Of a stretch of 64,000 nucleotides of DNA, positions 51,351 through 63,900 are shown one piece after another. The notes under the pieces are model-generated. The model ran no database searches. It was not told the origin of the DNA and saw nothing but the letters and a program-made list of their open reading frames with translations. How positions within the stretch are numbered: the stretch's first letter is position 1; each line of letters begins with the position of its first letter. Position numbers and translations under genes: made by a program. The DNA comes from Vanilla planifolia (taxonomy: Eukaryota > Streptophyta > Magnoliopsida > Asparagales > Orchidaceae): positions 8,575,653 to 8,639,652 of the forward strand of contig CM043868.1 in assembly GCA_023846275.1 (NCBI GenBank), in the 5' to 3' direction.

Positions 51351-54270
51351 TTAACATTATTGGGAATAGTCATGCACAGAAATATCAATTTAATCAATTA
51401 TTACATTCCAAGACTTGGTTATAATTTCTCTTCGTCACTACTCAAATCAATAATAGTAGTGAACTTCTAATAATTTCAAATCAAAATTCATAATTTTCAA
51501 GTAAAAATTGGCTTTCTCACATTAATTAGAGAAATTTAATGCATTGTAAATAGAATAGAAAAAGAAGCCATAAGGAAATGAATAAAAATAGTTGCAAAAT
51601 AAATAATAACTTGTCATAAATAATAAGTATCATTTCAAATTCAAATATAAATATATTAAAGTATCAAACAATTAAGCTATACAAAATTATAAAAGAAGTA
51701 ACATTTGGTAAGTCTACAAAAATAACATAACTTATAAATAAATCAGGAGTAGTTTCCAAAATATGATTAGATAAAGAATTAGAAATTGTAAAATCAGATT
51801 TTTTTTAATACTTCAATATGTCGACATTATCATCAATGATATCTAGAAATATTTTCATAAGTAGAAATAAATATACTTTTTGAATTTAGAAGAAAAATCC
51901 AGTCAATAGTTACCCTGGTTTCAATAGAAAATAAATAAGAATGGCTCGAATACAAAAAATATATCTAAGTCATTAGGAGAAATAGATACTCTTGAAAACA
52001 GGATGAATATTGTATTTAAACAAGTTCTACCAAGCATAATGCACTTATGATTTGTGGTCAACAGTATAACAAAAAATCCCAATAACTTCCATAGTAGAAT
52101 GGTATTGATTTTTTTTTTTTTTTAATTTTTACACTAAGACCATCAAGCAAGGGTATGGCATATAGGCATTGATGTCAAACAAATTCAAGTTTTAAAGATG
52201 TCACATAATAAAAAGACACTATGTAAGATGATGCAATAAAATCTATAAATAAAACATGATTTACCAAATTTTTCTAATGAACAAGAGCATAGATAAAACA
52301 AAGTTAATTTTGACACATCTTAGTGCATGATTCTAGTTGAACTTAAATATGTAAAATGAAAAATATTGAGAAAAAAATAATGTTCATGATAAAGTTCGGA
52401 TTTTAGTAATCTAATATGTAATGCAAGAGAGAAATCTAAATCTTTGAAATAAAGAAATATATCTTCATCCAACAAAATCTATTTCATCCAAATTTCCATA
52501 AAATTCTAAAATTTGTCTTCAATTTTTCTTTGAACTTTTTGCAATTTCCAACTATTTCTTTTGCAATTCTGGAAGACAAGAAATTAAAATCTGTAATTTA
52601 GCCTATGTTCAAATCGAAATAGTGCGGCTAATCTCGTCGCCTAGAATTTTGTCTCCCTAAATCCTACTTCTCACTCTATTCTTATATCAGCCAATTAAGG
52701 TTCTTGTAGCAATAGCAATGTAAAGATATTTTCCAAACAAAATTGGAGGGATCCAAAGATGAAACAATGACTACAAGCGGCACAACAAGCCCTAGCAAGG
52801 CAAACACCGGTGCAGCTATTGAGCCATGGATGAGTTCATGTGGAAGAAAAAAAAAATAAGGCACTAGGCAGTGAGATGAATAGACATAAGCATGATGTGG
52901 CAGATAGATTATGAGGAAAATCCAATTTTTGGTTTCTTGGGCTCTAGTTCAACTTCAAAATGCTCTTTTTTAATCTATTTCAACTCCTTGGAAATATCAT
53001 TATTGAAATCTTCTCAGGTACTAATCATGATTGATCTCTTAATACCAAAGGTAGATAAGAAACATATCACAAATTAGAATGAATTCAATTTTCTTCAAAT
53101 GAAACGTATTTTTAATGATAAAGGGAGTACATTTAAAGTGGGGGCATCAAATCAATATATTTTTTCAACTTATTTGATACTCCATGTTACTTATCATGAC
53201 GCTTATAAAAATGCACAAGCTACATTATTTTGAGCAAAACTTTGTTTTCTGAATATACGTTCTAAGGAAACAACTCTTCATATACTAAATATATGAGACA
53301 AGAAGAGTTAAGAAATCAAAGAAAATGTAAAAAGTTTAAAGACTAACTTGTCAAATTTGAACATTTTCTCAAGACACTGGACATTACCATGTGGATAGAG
53401 AGCACTTATGAACTTGAGATTATTAACCATTTCCTTGCAAGCACTATCCAATAAACTCGATGGCACTTTTCACCTCAGAGAACACTCCTTCAATGAGAAA
53501 TTTGACTTGGGATGACCACTCATATGGAAAGAACTAGCTTAATTCCACTATTCACCCTCAAATTGTGGGAATTGTGTTGTCCATCACAAGGAAACTATCA
53601 TGTTAGTTTGTTAGAATTATATTTGCCACATAAAATGGACTTCAGAAGTAGCTCTTGTCCTTTAAAACAATGTATTTAGCATAATACCACAAAAAGGTTG
53701 AAAACAATTTCCTCGAGCCATTCTCTTATTCAATTAAAAAAAAAGGTCCACAGCAATCATACGAAGGGTTCAGCCTTGTGTTCCAATATGAATTCAACTT
53801 CTTATATTCAACTTCTAGAGATCTAGGTTCTTCAGCTATGTTGGCTCACTAATTCATATACTCACCTTCAGAATTGGATACAGTATCGTTTTAGAATTTC
53901 CTTTTTGATTAAGAGAATCACCAAATCCTATATTGCTTATATTTGACAGGACAAAACCACCCTTTCTTTCTATCTCTATAATCTATCTAAGCCTCATTCT
54001 TTCGAATCACTATCTTTTGTAAGATCTCTGCACTAATTCAAACAAAAAATATTGCATCAATAAAAGCCAAAGGAGAGATGAGCCTTATGAATGCATCAAG
54101 ATTAAATAATTTGCTAGATTCTATTTGGAGAACCTTAAAAGGTACAAAATCCACATCAAATCAGAAAACAATAGATGCATATAATGCTATTGTCATGCAG
54201 TGTAGCCAATTTTGCATTCAAGCGCGCTCATGCAAATTCAAATTTAACATTCTGGATGTTAATATAGAAA
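51351..54270. other. No gene recognised; 3' side of the ACBP gene
   Basis: AT-rich. 52600-52870 and 53350-53830 have a more mixed composition, but no frame that I can assign. The copia 5' LTR would be expected near 51.4-52.7 kb, but I could not match it to a partner. Confidence 0.4.
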
Positions 54271-54278
54271 GAAAGTCA

Positions 54279-54284
54279 TTTATT
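54279..54284 (-). terminator. Candidate polyadenylation signal of the ACBP gene
   Basis: AATAAA on the minus strand, about 230 nt downstream of the stop codon at 54513-54511. It is a plausible 3' UTR length, but the hexamer is common in AT-rich DNA. Confidence 0.35.
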
Positions 54285-54510
54285 CCAGCAATTATTCCTT
54301 GAAAGTTGAAAAATTCCAAGTTTTAGTATCACAAGTGTTCTAAATAGTCAACAAATTGGGCAACAAGGTACCAAGCAACCATCAAATATAAGTGCAACTC
54401 AATCAGTGAAATAATCATGCAATGTTTACACTTGCTCAATATAAATAACTAGTACTTCAATATTAAAATCAATTAACTCGCCAAAATAGAAGTTCAACAC
54501 AAAACAAAAT

Positions 54511-57500
54511 TCATGCAGCACCAATGGTACCTTGCTCAAAAACCTTTGAGACTCCTGTTGCATTATCAGCTTCAATGGAAGCCTGGATATCTAAATTCCT
54601 GAAAGGCAATACAAAAAGAATCTTATTTTTTCAAGAACATGAAAAACCAGAAGACTTTGATCACGTCATGAAGCAGAGTTAATAAACAAACATTTAGTAT
54701 GAGCATCCGAAAAAGTTACCTTTGTTTTACATTGGAAGATTGAGCTTGTGAGGATGAATTTAGAACATCGTATTCTCTACAAAGTATCGCTTGCTCTGGA
54801 GAATGATTGTTTCTATCAAGTTTGGCATGTTCCTATCAAAACAAACAGAAAACTAGTGGATGATCTTTTTATAAGATCGGACTATGGATAAAATATAATA
54901 ATTAACAGAAACAAAAAGTTCCCCCATTATTATTTCACTTACACCAGCATTTTCTTCCATCCATCCAGGGATGCATTTGGAAAGAAGAATTATATACTGC
55001 TCCATAGCAGCAACAGGTGTCATGCTCCCAAGTTTTTGCCAAGCATTCCTTGTATAAATTAGTCAGTAACTACATTACACACATATATAACACATGACAA
55101 TGAACTCCACTTCGAATGAGAGAAAAGTCTTTCCATATTCCTCGCATAGAACAGATCAATATCTTGGAACAGAATTATGTTTATCCATAACACTTCCATT
55201 CCATTTGGAAATAGGAGATGAATTTGCTAAGAGTTGAAAGTGTCAATTTTAATGTAGTATTTTTCATGATAATGTTGCCCCATGGTAGAAATGGGTTGTG
55301 AGAATCATAGCAAAAGAAATGAACTATCCAATTAGGAACACTGCAACTGTCCTTTTCCGTTGAATAGGAGCTGCTAGCATAACTTTATGTTTTTCTTATT
55401 TCATGTACCAGTTTCACATCATATTAAGTTGAGATTCCTACTTTTATAGTAACCATTAGGATTGTTAATTGAGCCAGGTCTAACCTCATAAGCCCACTTA
55501 ATTAAAGTCTTGTCTTAAATGAAGTCAAACAGATATAGATTTATGTGGATAAAACCCTGAGATTATTCATAACACTTATACCCATTTAAATTCATTCAGA
55601 CTTTAATAAAAAACTAAAGTGTTATTCAAACATCATAAGATTATTGGTAAAAGATTTGCTAATTAATGTCTCATCTCAAACTAAGTAAAATGGGTAATTT
55701 AGATGGATAAACCCTCATTTGACCTTCCATGGTGACAATGGCAGTAGAAAGAAGTTCCAACAATGGCAAACAATGGCCAACAGACAATAGTGGTAGTTGA
55801 CAATCCTACAATAATAACGACAGATGGCAGTTGTACGATAGCAATGGCCGGCAACATGATGGCAGCCAATGTTGCTGGGCCAAGATAACAGGGGGTGGTT
55901 GCCAATGGTCCAATAATGACAACAAACAATGTTTCAATGACCAACAGTAGATGGCAATCCAATGGCCAAATGTGGATGGTAGTCTGGTGGCCAAAGGTTG
56001 TCTGACGATGTCAATCTGAGGTTGGCAACTGCTAACAATCTAAGGGTTGTGACAACCACCACCATGGTGATGGTACAACAACAGCAATAGCCAGCGATGA
56101 ACCAACAACAGTGCTTGCCAACAACAGGCCAATGGCAATGCTTGCCAAAACAAACCAAGTGGGATTTTGAATTTCATAAACCCTAAATTGGATTAAAATA
56201 TAGTCTATAAAAACCCATCAAACAAATTCTTTATCCTTTTGAAGACCTTAAAATATATCAACTTTCTAATATGGGCTTTAAACAAATTTAAATGTTCCAT
56301 TACACACCCATGGTAACCACATGATTTCATGGGATCATATTGATTTCATGATGTATGACAACGTTCATACATTTTGAAAACTACACCAAAACCTGACAAT
56401 CTAGAGATCCAATGTGTGATGTGAACTTCAAAGCCAACCAGGATTGAAACAAAATTGCTTCACAATAATTTTCAAGTAAATCTTAAAGTTTAATATCAAG
56501 GTTTAACAATTCAAAGTCAACCTAAAAAGAACAATCTCATCCTATCAAAAACATTAACACCATTAAGATTCCAATCAAAACCCAAGATTGTGATTATGAA
56601 CAAAACTAAACTAAAAGAAAACCACAAAACAAGGGTTTTTTAGTTTTCAAATTAACAATCCATGCGGAATTCAATCAAAAATGATCAAACTAATTTGAAG
56701 GAAAACATGGCAAAGAAAATAAGACAGGAAAATTCAAGAAAGTTGACTGGTTATGTCTATATGTAGCAGGCTAGATGCTTGCCATGTACATATCTTACAT
56801 TCTTCAAACATATTTACAAAACAAAAACAAAGACAAAATTTTCTACAACTTTACATAACACTATACATAACAGATGTTGAAGGATAGTAAGGTGTGTTGA
56901 CTTGGGCAGGCCTCATAACTCAGCTATTTCAACCAACCAACATAGAATTTAAGAGTATTTTAGTTATCTTATATATTATGCTAAATTTTAATCATTTAAA
57001 AGGCTTTTTGCCACATTTGGAACATGACGACAGGATTATAAATTTCACGAAGCCGGATTTCCTTCAATCCCACTTTTGATTGATGCGATATGGAAACCAT
57101 CTTTGAAATTAATGAAGAAGCTTTAAAAGCTCAATCTACCTCAATTGACTTTGGTGATTTGTTCATGGTTGATCTAATGGACATTACCACCAAAAATCTA
57201 TATAATCCTTTAGATTATCTTCTGTTTTACTTTGTTTTGTATATATCCAATCTAACTTGTTTAAAAGGTCAAACTCAAAAATAAATCTTAAATCACATTA
57301 ATCTCAAACTCATCATTGATTCGTTGTATTTTAATATTAAAATTGTTTTCATAAGTTTTGTGAAACATGATTTCATTTAAAAAGACCATTTGCATCAGAA
57401 TAGTTTAAAATTTTTCATTTTGTTCATAAATTAGTGGTTTTGAATGTCAATATAATTAAATGCTGAGCATAGGTTCTTTTTGGCATATTACATCTTTAAA

Positions 57501-60500
57501 AAGATTACAAAAGGGTTTATAGTTGTCATCACAACTTCCAAATATTATTTCTTATTAAAATGATATATCACATTAATGACACAAAAATGGGCAAGATCAA
57601 ATCTCATTCTCACAAATCAAATCAAGTGACAGGAGAAAGACATGCTGCAATTATTTTCGAAAAAGATGGTTATAAAAGTCATCCCTACAAGCCACTCGAA
57701 TATTGACAAACTAGTCAGTTTTATGACAATTCTTTCCCAAGGGAAATTTGTTTCCCAAAGGTAGCTACCATTCTTAAGCAACTTGCAACTGTTGATAAAG
57801 TAATTTGAGGAGTATTCAAGCCCATGTTCCTACACTTAACAATTTTTTCACAAGCAACCAATCAATTAATTGACATTAGCATGCTACATCGAAAAAGTGG
57901 TCATACTTTCACTAAATGGAAAATAACATAAGCATCCTCGTGGTTCATAAATAACCTCCCTCTAGTTCAAATATAAGATTCTCTAACATCATCTAATCCA
58001 TCCCAAGCTCACAACTTCTAGACCACTTCTCCTGTCCTGAGTCACAAGTTACCAGAGAGAGAGATGAAGAGAATTGAAGTTGACGTGCAACTGAAAAACC
58101 TTCTTCCTCATTAATGCCTCTTACCTGCAAATTTTATTCTTCTGTTAGCTAAGAGCACTTAAGAAACCAGATTTCTTATGTCCTCACCAAAGTTTCTAAG
58201 ATCACGTAGTCCAATGATCAACAAGAGATCCCATAAATTTTCTTGTTAAAGAACTGTTTTTGCCACAAAGAGATGATTTGCCTCCCCTTCTTCAACCATC
58301 ATCTCTCTTATATCAAGAACATTGATCACCACTTATATGGGAACAATAGCATTTTCATCCAAAATAGACCTCTCATTGTAACATGACAACTAAATGGATG
58401 ACAAAAGTCCCAGCCTCTAGGTAGTTAGCCACCATTCTAGCTAGAGATGGAGGTGGTGATCAAAAACCAAATAAGTTGATAGCATGATGGAGCTCTTCGT
58501 CTCTGTTCTCATCAATGACATTGCATTGCTGCCCACCTCCTTAATGACAAATGCCCCAGAAAATTCTGCTATGCTTCTCTTCCTTAACATTGCCAAAGCT
58601 TGAGAAGACAATACAAGGGAATAGCACAAGCAATAGAAGACAAAATGGAGAGCCAAAATAGACTCACCTGCCTATGCATAAGAAATGGTACCTATACCAA
58701 AGTGTCCAACACAGGCCAAAAAGCAAGCATGGTTGACTATTCAACTTCCATAAATATGAGGAATCAGAAATTCAGGGCATTGATGATGCCACGAAAATGG
58801 GAGGGATCCAATATAGGTAATGCAATTCAAATCAAATGACTAATGGTACAAGTGGCAATCATTTTGTAAGAAGTTCAATCAAAAAAGTTATTCAACAAAG
58901 CTCTCAAATACAAATAAAGAAATTAGTAGCAAGACAACTTTTCTTTCCCAAGAAGAACCTTTTTTCCCAAATCATCAACCATATTTGGGGCCAATCCAAA
59001 TACCAATCAGATAGAGTAATTGAAAGAGAAAGTGCACCTCTCTCCCAATAAATTGCCTTTGGGAGCTATCCTAGAAAATTTATGTATTTAGCAGATTTTC
59101 TCACAGCTTACCAATTTGATTATAGTCTATGTCAACATGCCATGTCAAACAAGCAATCATAATCATCAATTGATAGTGGATTCCTGATCACTACACATTT
59201 ACAGGTTTTGTTTACGAATAAAGTGAGAATTTAGTTTTGTTTTGAAAATGAGATTTTGAAATATGAGTTTCATGGGAGAGAAAATGACATTTTAAAAAAA
59301 TATATTTTCTAAAATTTTAATGTTTCTTTGTTTGAGAAGGAGAAATTTTTGAAAAGATGAATTGAAACTCGATGAACAAACATAATCATGATAAATAGAC
59401 ATTCTAGAAGACCATGGTTATGTTAGTATAACCTGGGCATCTTTATAGTCTATAAACAGCCCTTTGAGGTTTAATTCAAGGGCTATCTAGCAACTTTTGA
59501 CACCATCCCAAGCAAACATCAGCCTGACCCTTCTTTTACCCCAAGCAATAGCTCTTGGGGAGGGAAGGAAAAAGAGGATTTGAGAAGAAGAATGAGCAGA
59601 GAGCCTTTTCTGGACACTTAGGAAACCTGATGCCACCGAGGTCGTCACTATGCCCATCACAAGTTAAAGTTGTCCATTGTCCCCAGACCCACTTTTATAA
59701 GAATCCAAGAACCTTCGTATCAAACTCTTCGTAATATTTGATAACTATAATTAAAATTGCTCGTTATTTCACATGTTTCTTGGCATTATGTTTTTCTTAT
59801 CATCTGTATCACAATTAGACCTTGTTTCATCCAATTTCTACATATACAAAACCCAACGTAGAATTATAATGAAAGAAAGAAAGACTTGGTACCATCTAGT
59901 CCAAGAAGCGACTTTCAGAGGCAACGGCTGCGACTCATAGCAGGGCCCCTCCGTTGCAACCTTGTGAAGCCCATACAAATCCATCTGTGCATCGCTGCCA
60001 AGTCTGGCCAACGCTTCCACACCAGTAGAACTAGTCATATATTTCATGGCCTGATCAAATCGCTTTTCCAGCTCACTCCTCTCAATGCCCTCCCATTCAT
60101 CCTCTCCAGGAAGAAACGAATCTACCTTCTCGCCACTGTTGTCCTCCTCTCCCCCAATCCCTACCTCTTTCCCCTCTACATGCGCTAGTTTTACTGCGGA
60201 CGACGAGAGCTCTTTCACCTCCCTATCAACTTCTACCTCCACAACTTCGCTAATATCTCTATCAACATCTGCCATCTCCAGCATTTTTTCAACAGACTCC
60301 TCCCCCGTCGACTTCTCTGCTAACACATTAGCCTCCGCCCTCGAATCATCTCCACAATCCTTTCCATGGTCCAGACCACAACCTCCACCTTCCTTCAAAG
60401 TTTCTACGCCATCGATCCCCCGATCTGACCCTAAAAGGTCTTGTACTCTTCCGGAACCATCAGAGGCAAACAATACTCCACCCACAGGCCTCTCCAAAGC

Positions 60501-60653
60501 AGCTGCCTCCCCAAGGAATTCGGCCAATACAGCGTTTCCTTCGGAGCGGCCTTCGTCTCCGGAGTAGTTAGCGGCGATCCTGCCGATGATGAAAGCGAAC
60601 AGGACAGAGAAGACGGCGGTCAGGAGAAGCTCCTGGTAGAACTCCAACTCCAT
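54511..60653 (-). CDS. ACBP3-like: Acyl-CoA-binding protein, ACBP3-type (class III), four exons
   Basis: Exons on the minus strand are 60653-59893, 55048-54943, 54832-54720 and 54598-54511, totalling 1,068 bp and 355 residues, close to Arabidopsis ACBP3 (362). All introns are GT-AG and all joins keep frame. The protein binds long-chain acyl-CoA esters; class III members act in the secretory pathway or outside the cell and take part in lipid turnover, senescence and defence. Seen: an N-terminal hydrophobic anchor or signal (MELEF, then residues 9-23), a long acidic linker (about 30-185), the ACBP domain (about 193-289) with DLYGLHKVAT (Tyr227, Lys231) and WTRW-NAWQKLG across the first splice junction, then a 66-residue tail. 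Where animal ACBPs have the CoA-binding Lys before Trp (AKW), this has Arg253. The start is the ATG at 60651-60653: no in-frame ATG precedes it, and it places the hydrophobic segment at the N-terminus as in relatives. Family certain; the exact orthologue is less so. Confidence 0.93.
55049..59892 (-). other. Intron 1 of the ACBP gene (4.84 kb)
   Basis: Donor agatg|gtaccaag, acceptor acaag|gaatgc. It splits the Trp254 codon inside the ACBP domain. It is far longer than the other introns (110 and 121 bp). The interior includes a low-complexity block (55740-56160) and unassigned stretches, such as a 64-codon plus-strand frame at 57090-57284 and opposed frames at 58440-58840 that I cannot identify. 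Insertion of transposon DNA would explain the size. Confidence 0.85.
55740..56160. repeat. Degenerate CAA/GGC-rich repeat block in ACBP intron 1
   Basis: Short phrases such as caatggcc, ccaacaac, ggtggttg and gccaatgg recur without a fixed period over about 420 bp, and GC content is higher than around it. It opens hydrophobic-looking frames on the minus strand, which follow from the repeats and not from a gene. Confidence 0.75.
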
Positions 60654-60819
60654 CCCCTCCTTTATCGCCTCCTCTTCGCTCTTCAATTCCACTCCAAGAA
60701 GTCGAGATCGAGAGTGGATGAGAAAGAAAGACGAGGCAATCTGTGATCTTGATGGTGGTGGAAAAGAGAAAGAGGAGACCGCAGAGCGCCAAAAGGCATA
60801 TTCGTTCCAGCTGATCCAT
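60568..60819 (-). other. Upstream open reading frame overlapping the ACBP start
   Basis: An ATG at 60819-60817 opens a frame of 83 codons (MDQLERICLLALCGLLFLF...) that ends at 60568, past the main start at 60653 and out of frame with it. An ATG immediately followed by TGA lies further up at 60851-60846. If the transcript begins upstream of these, scanning ribosomes would meet them first, and translation of the ACBP would be reduced. If it starts below 60817, they are irrelevant. The start of transcription cannot be read from sequence alone. Confidence 0.4.
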
Positions 60820-60850
60820 GACTTCCCCGTTTTGTCGAAAAAAGTTCACA

Positions 60851-60960
60851 TTTTTTTAAAATAAAGTTTGTCCCTCGGTTGTCAGTGGGATAGCGTGTGA
60901 CGCCTTCGTGGCGCGAAATAGTTCGTTTGTTCGTGACGAAAGAAATAATGTAGCCTTTAT
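60851..60960 (-). promoter_or_regulatory. Probable core promoter region of the ACBP gene
   Basis: A CpG-containing block (60878-60940) lies upstream of the coding exon. On the minus strand it carries a TGACGC-type element (gcgtcacacgc, and the plus strand reads gtgtgacgcc), followed by an AT-rich tttattttaaaa that could serve as TATA. The assignment is by position and composition only. Confidence 0.35.
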
Positions 60961-63900
60961 TTATTTTTTTTAGGATCTTACTAAATTATACTTAAAATTA
61001 ATTTTATTAGAAAGGCTACACTCTAAAGGCTAGTAATCAATCATATATGAACTTCATCAAAGTTTTAAAAAAATAAAAAAATTATAAATTATCATTTAAT
61101 ACTAATAATTACTTTTTTTTACATTTTTTTGTAAAAATTAATAATTCTTTTTTATAAATAAAATTTATTTTAATTATAATGTTTTATTCTAACTATAATT
61201 ATCAAATTTTTAATATTCTCACCTCTATGGATTTTTTTTTATTTTGAAAGTATTGTTTAAACGAACTAAACTACCTGGATTTGTAAGATGATTTTAAAAG
61301 TAAACAACTAACAAAAATAGCAAAAGTAGGTATTAGATCTCATCTTTTCTCTCAAAATTACTAAAGTATTATCAAATTATCTTATAAACTCTTAAGATGA
61401 TATATTATTTTAATAATAATAAATCTTTTAAGTTATTATTTTGTGAAGTAATATTTCTTTATAATGTGTTAATTTAAGATAAATAGATTAAAATTCTACT
61501 AATTATAATGAGGATGGATAAAATCTCAAAAACTATAAGTAAAATCATGTAATAAAAAAAAGAAAAAATAGTTATCATGAAAACTCTATGTTTTAAAAGT
61601 ACATAAATTATTACATATATAAACATTAAAAAATAAAACTATCAATTAATTTAAGAACTTATATATTACTACAAATAATTGTATCATTTAATAAAACTAT
61701 GCTTTAAATGTAAAATTATCAAGAACATCATACAGAGTTTATTGGTTGTACATAATTAATTTAGTGAATAAAAATATAAAATTTTAAAAAATTAATGAAA
61801 TTTTTTACAATTAAGGAAAAAATAATGAAAGATTGGTTTAAACTATATTAAGCATACAATACATTACTTTTGATGTAAATCACATATAGATATATTCAAA
61901 AGTATATGTAGAAGGAAAAAGGTTGTCCACTTTAGTTTTAAAATTGATATAGATTTAAAAATCATATGTTACACTTAACATATAATATATAAAACCTATG
62001 GATAATATAATACATGATTTTCTTGTATATAATATGTTTAATTCATTGGAAGTATATAAATTTAAAAGATGGAATCTCAAGAAATTTGTACAAAATATTA
62101 TTATTAATATACAATATGTTTAGATCAAAAACCCAATATGTTAAAGTAAATTAAAAATGATTAAAATAATATATTTAATAAATATACAATATATAGTCTT
62201 TATATACACAACATATTAAATATAAAAGATAAAAAATTTCTTATGTAAAAATTATATTTGCACAAATTTGAGACCAATACAATATTTATTCATAAATAAT
62301 AAATTTAGTTAAAATTTGTTTACATTGCATATTTTAAAAAAAAAATTAATAATTCAATATAAAATGTCATCTATTAACTTATAATAAATAAAAAAACAAA
62401 ATATATACAACGTAAAATATGTTATCCCAAATGTGATATATGTATGGAATTAAAAAAAAAACATACAACAACAAGTATAATAACGAGGTAAAGTTGATTT
62501 TAACCTTTTGGAGAGTCCTTGGAATTTATGTGTGCATATATTTTGTATTCTAGCAATTATATAAGCTCCTAAAAGCTTCAATAATTAATAAACTTAATGA
62601 TCCATTTTGAAAAGATTTAAAGAAATATTTGTAAGAAAGTGTCACAATATCATTTCAAAATATTTTTTTATTATTTTAGGAGAGCTATTAATCTTATATG
62701 CAAAATATTTATAAGAAATTTGTAAGAAAATACTTTCAAGCCACTCATCAAGAATTATTCTAATTTTAATAAAAAAAGAAAAAATATCTATATACTCTTT
62801 ATCACATTGCTTTTAATTAAAACAATAGTATCAATTTTTAATATATTAATTAGTGTGCTTGTAATTGCATAGTTCAAAATCAAGTGACATTATGATTTGC
62901 AATTAGTTCATTATATTTTTTTGATCAAACTCCTAGCCATATAGCATAGAGAGAGTTTTCAAAGACATATAACATTGAGTGGTTTTTTTGTTATGATTTA
63001 TTTGAAATAAATCTAGATTGACATCGAGTTTTTATACCTGATTTCAACAAATGAGTGATTTTATTTGTGATGTTTAAGTTCATGACATAAGAATAGATGT
63101 AAACCTTAGATTGAATTTAATTATCTAAGAATCTTATATTTTATCTGTTCTTCATCTTGTTTATTTACTTGCTTGCAATCATAACAATTTAATGTATATA
63201 GAAAAAATTGATTTGCTTTGATTGTTGGAAATTTATAAAATCTTACTTAAACAATAATTTTGACAAAAATTCTTTATAAAAACTCATAATACCAATTTAG
63301 CTCTACTTCTTTTTGTCTTATATACCTAACAAAGAATTAAATAAAAAGATATTATCGTTATTTTAAGAAAAATAAACAAAGGTTATAATTAGTTTTATTT
63401 AAATTTATGTTTATTTAAAAATGAGTTTCAAAACAGTTTTAATTTTTTATTTTAAATTAGCAAAATTTTAATAAATATTTTTCTGTCATCCGTAGGATAC
63501 CAGATGTAGAAGTCATAAAATTGATTTCATCTTAACGGGTTTGTAATTGACAGGATTTAAATCCGAAGGATACGAATGGTAATTAAAAAAATGATGATGC
63601 AGATTCCGTCAAATGCAGGTCCACATATATTGAGATTTTCTGCATTCCAATAAAGATTAATTAGAATATTCTAATTTTGAATACACTTTTTCAAATTTAT
63701 TTTCATAAATATTTTTCTATCTAATTTTTAATTTTATTTACATGTTTTGTAAAAATATATTTTTAAATTTTAATATTAAAAGCTTATTTAAAAACTAAAA
63801 TGATATTCTTAAGCAAAACCATAATATTTTATTTCTTTATCATCTTCGGCACATTTTAAATATTAATGTTTATTTTTGTATATAATTTATAAATTTAAAA

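Noticed and set aside
55699-56158. Hydrophobic minus-strand frames resembling small membrane proteins
   Set aside because: They arise from the degenerate CAA/GGC repeat, occur in several frames at once and lie in the ACBP intron.
58440-59051. Opposed frames in ACBP intron 1 as a nested gene
   Set aside because: Short (60-80 codons), overlapping on both strands, without a recognisable domain. They could be transposon debris.
60654-60692. ACBP start 13 codons further upstream
   Set aside because: That codon is GTG, not ATG. The first in-frame ATG is at 60653, and it gives the N-terminus usual for ACBP3 proteins.
60085-60746. Long plus-strand frames (160 and 101 codons) opposite the ACBP exon
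   Set aside because: Ser/Thr/Pro-rich antisense shadows of the acidic linker; no homology recognised, while the minus strand encodes a clear ACBP.
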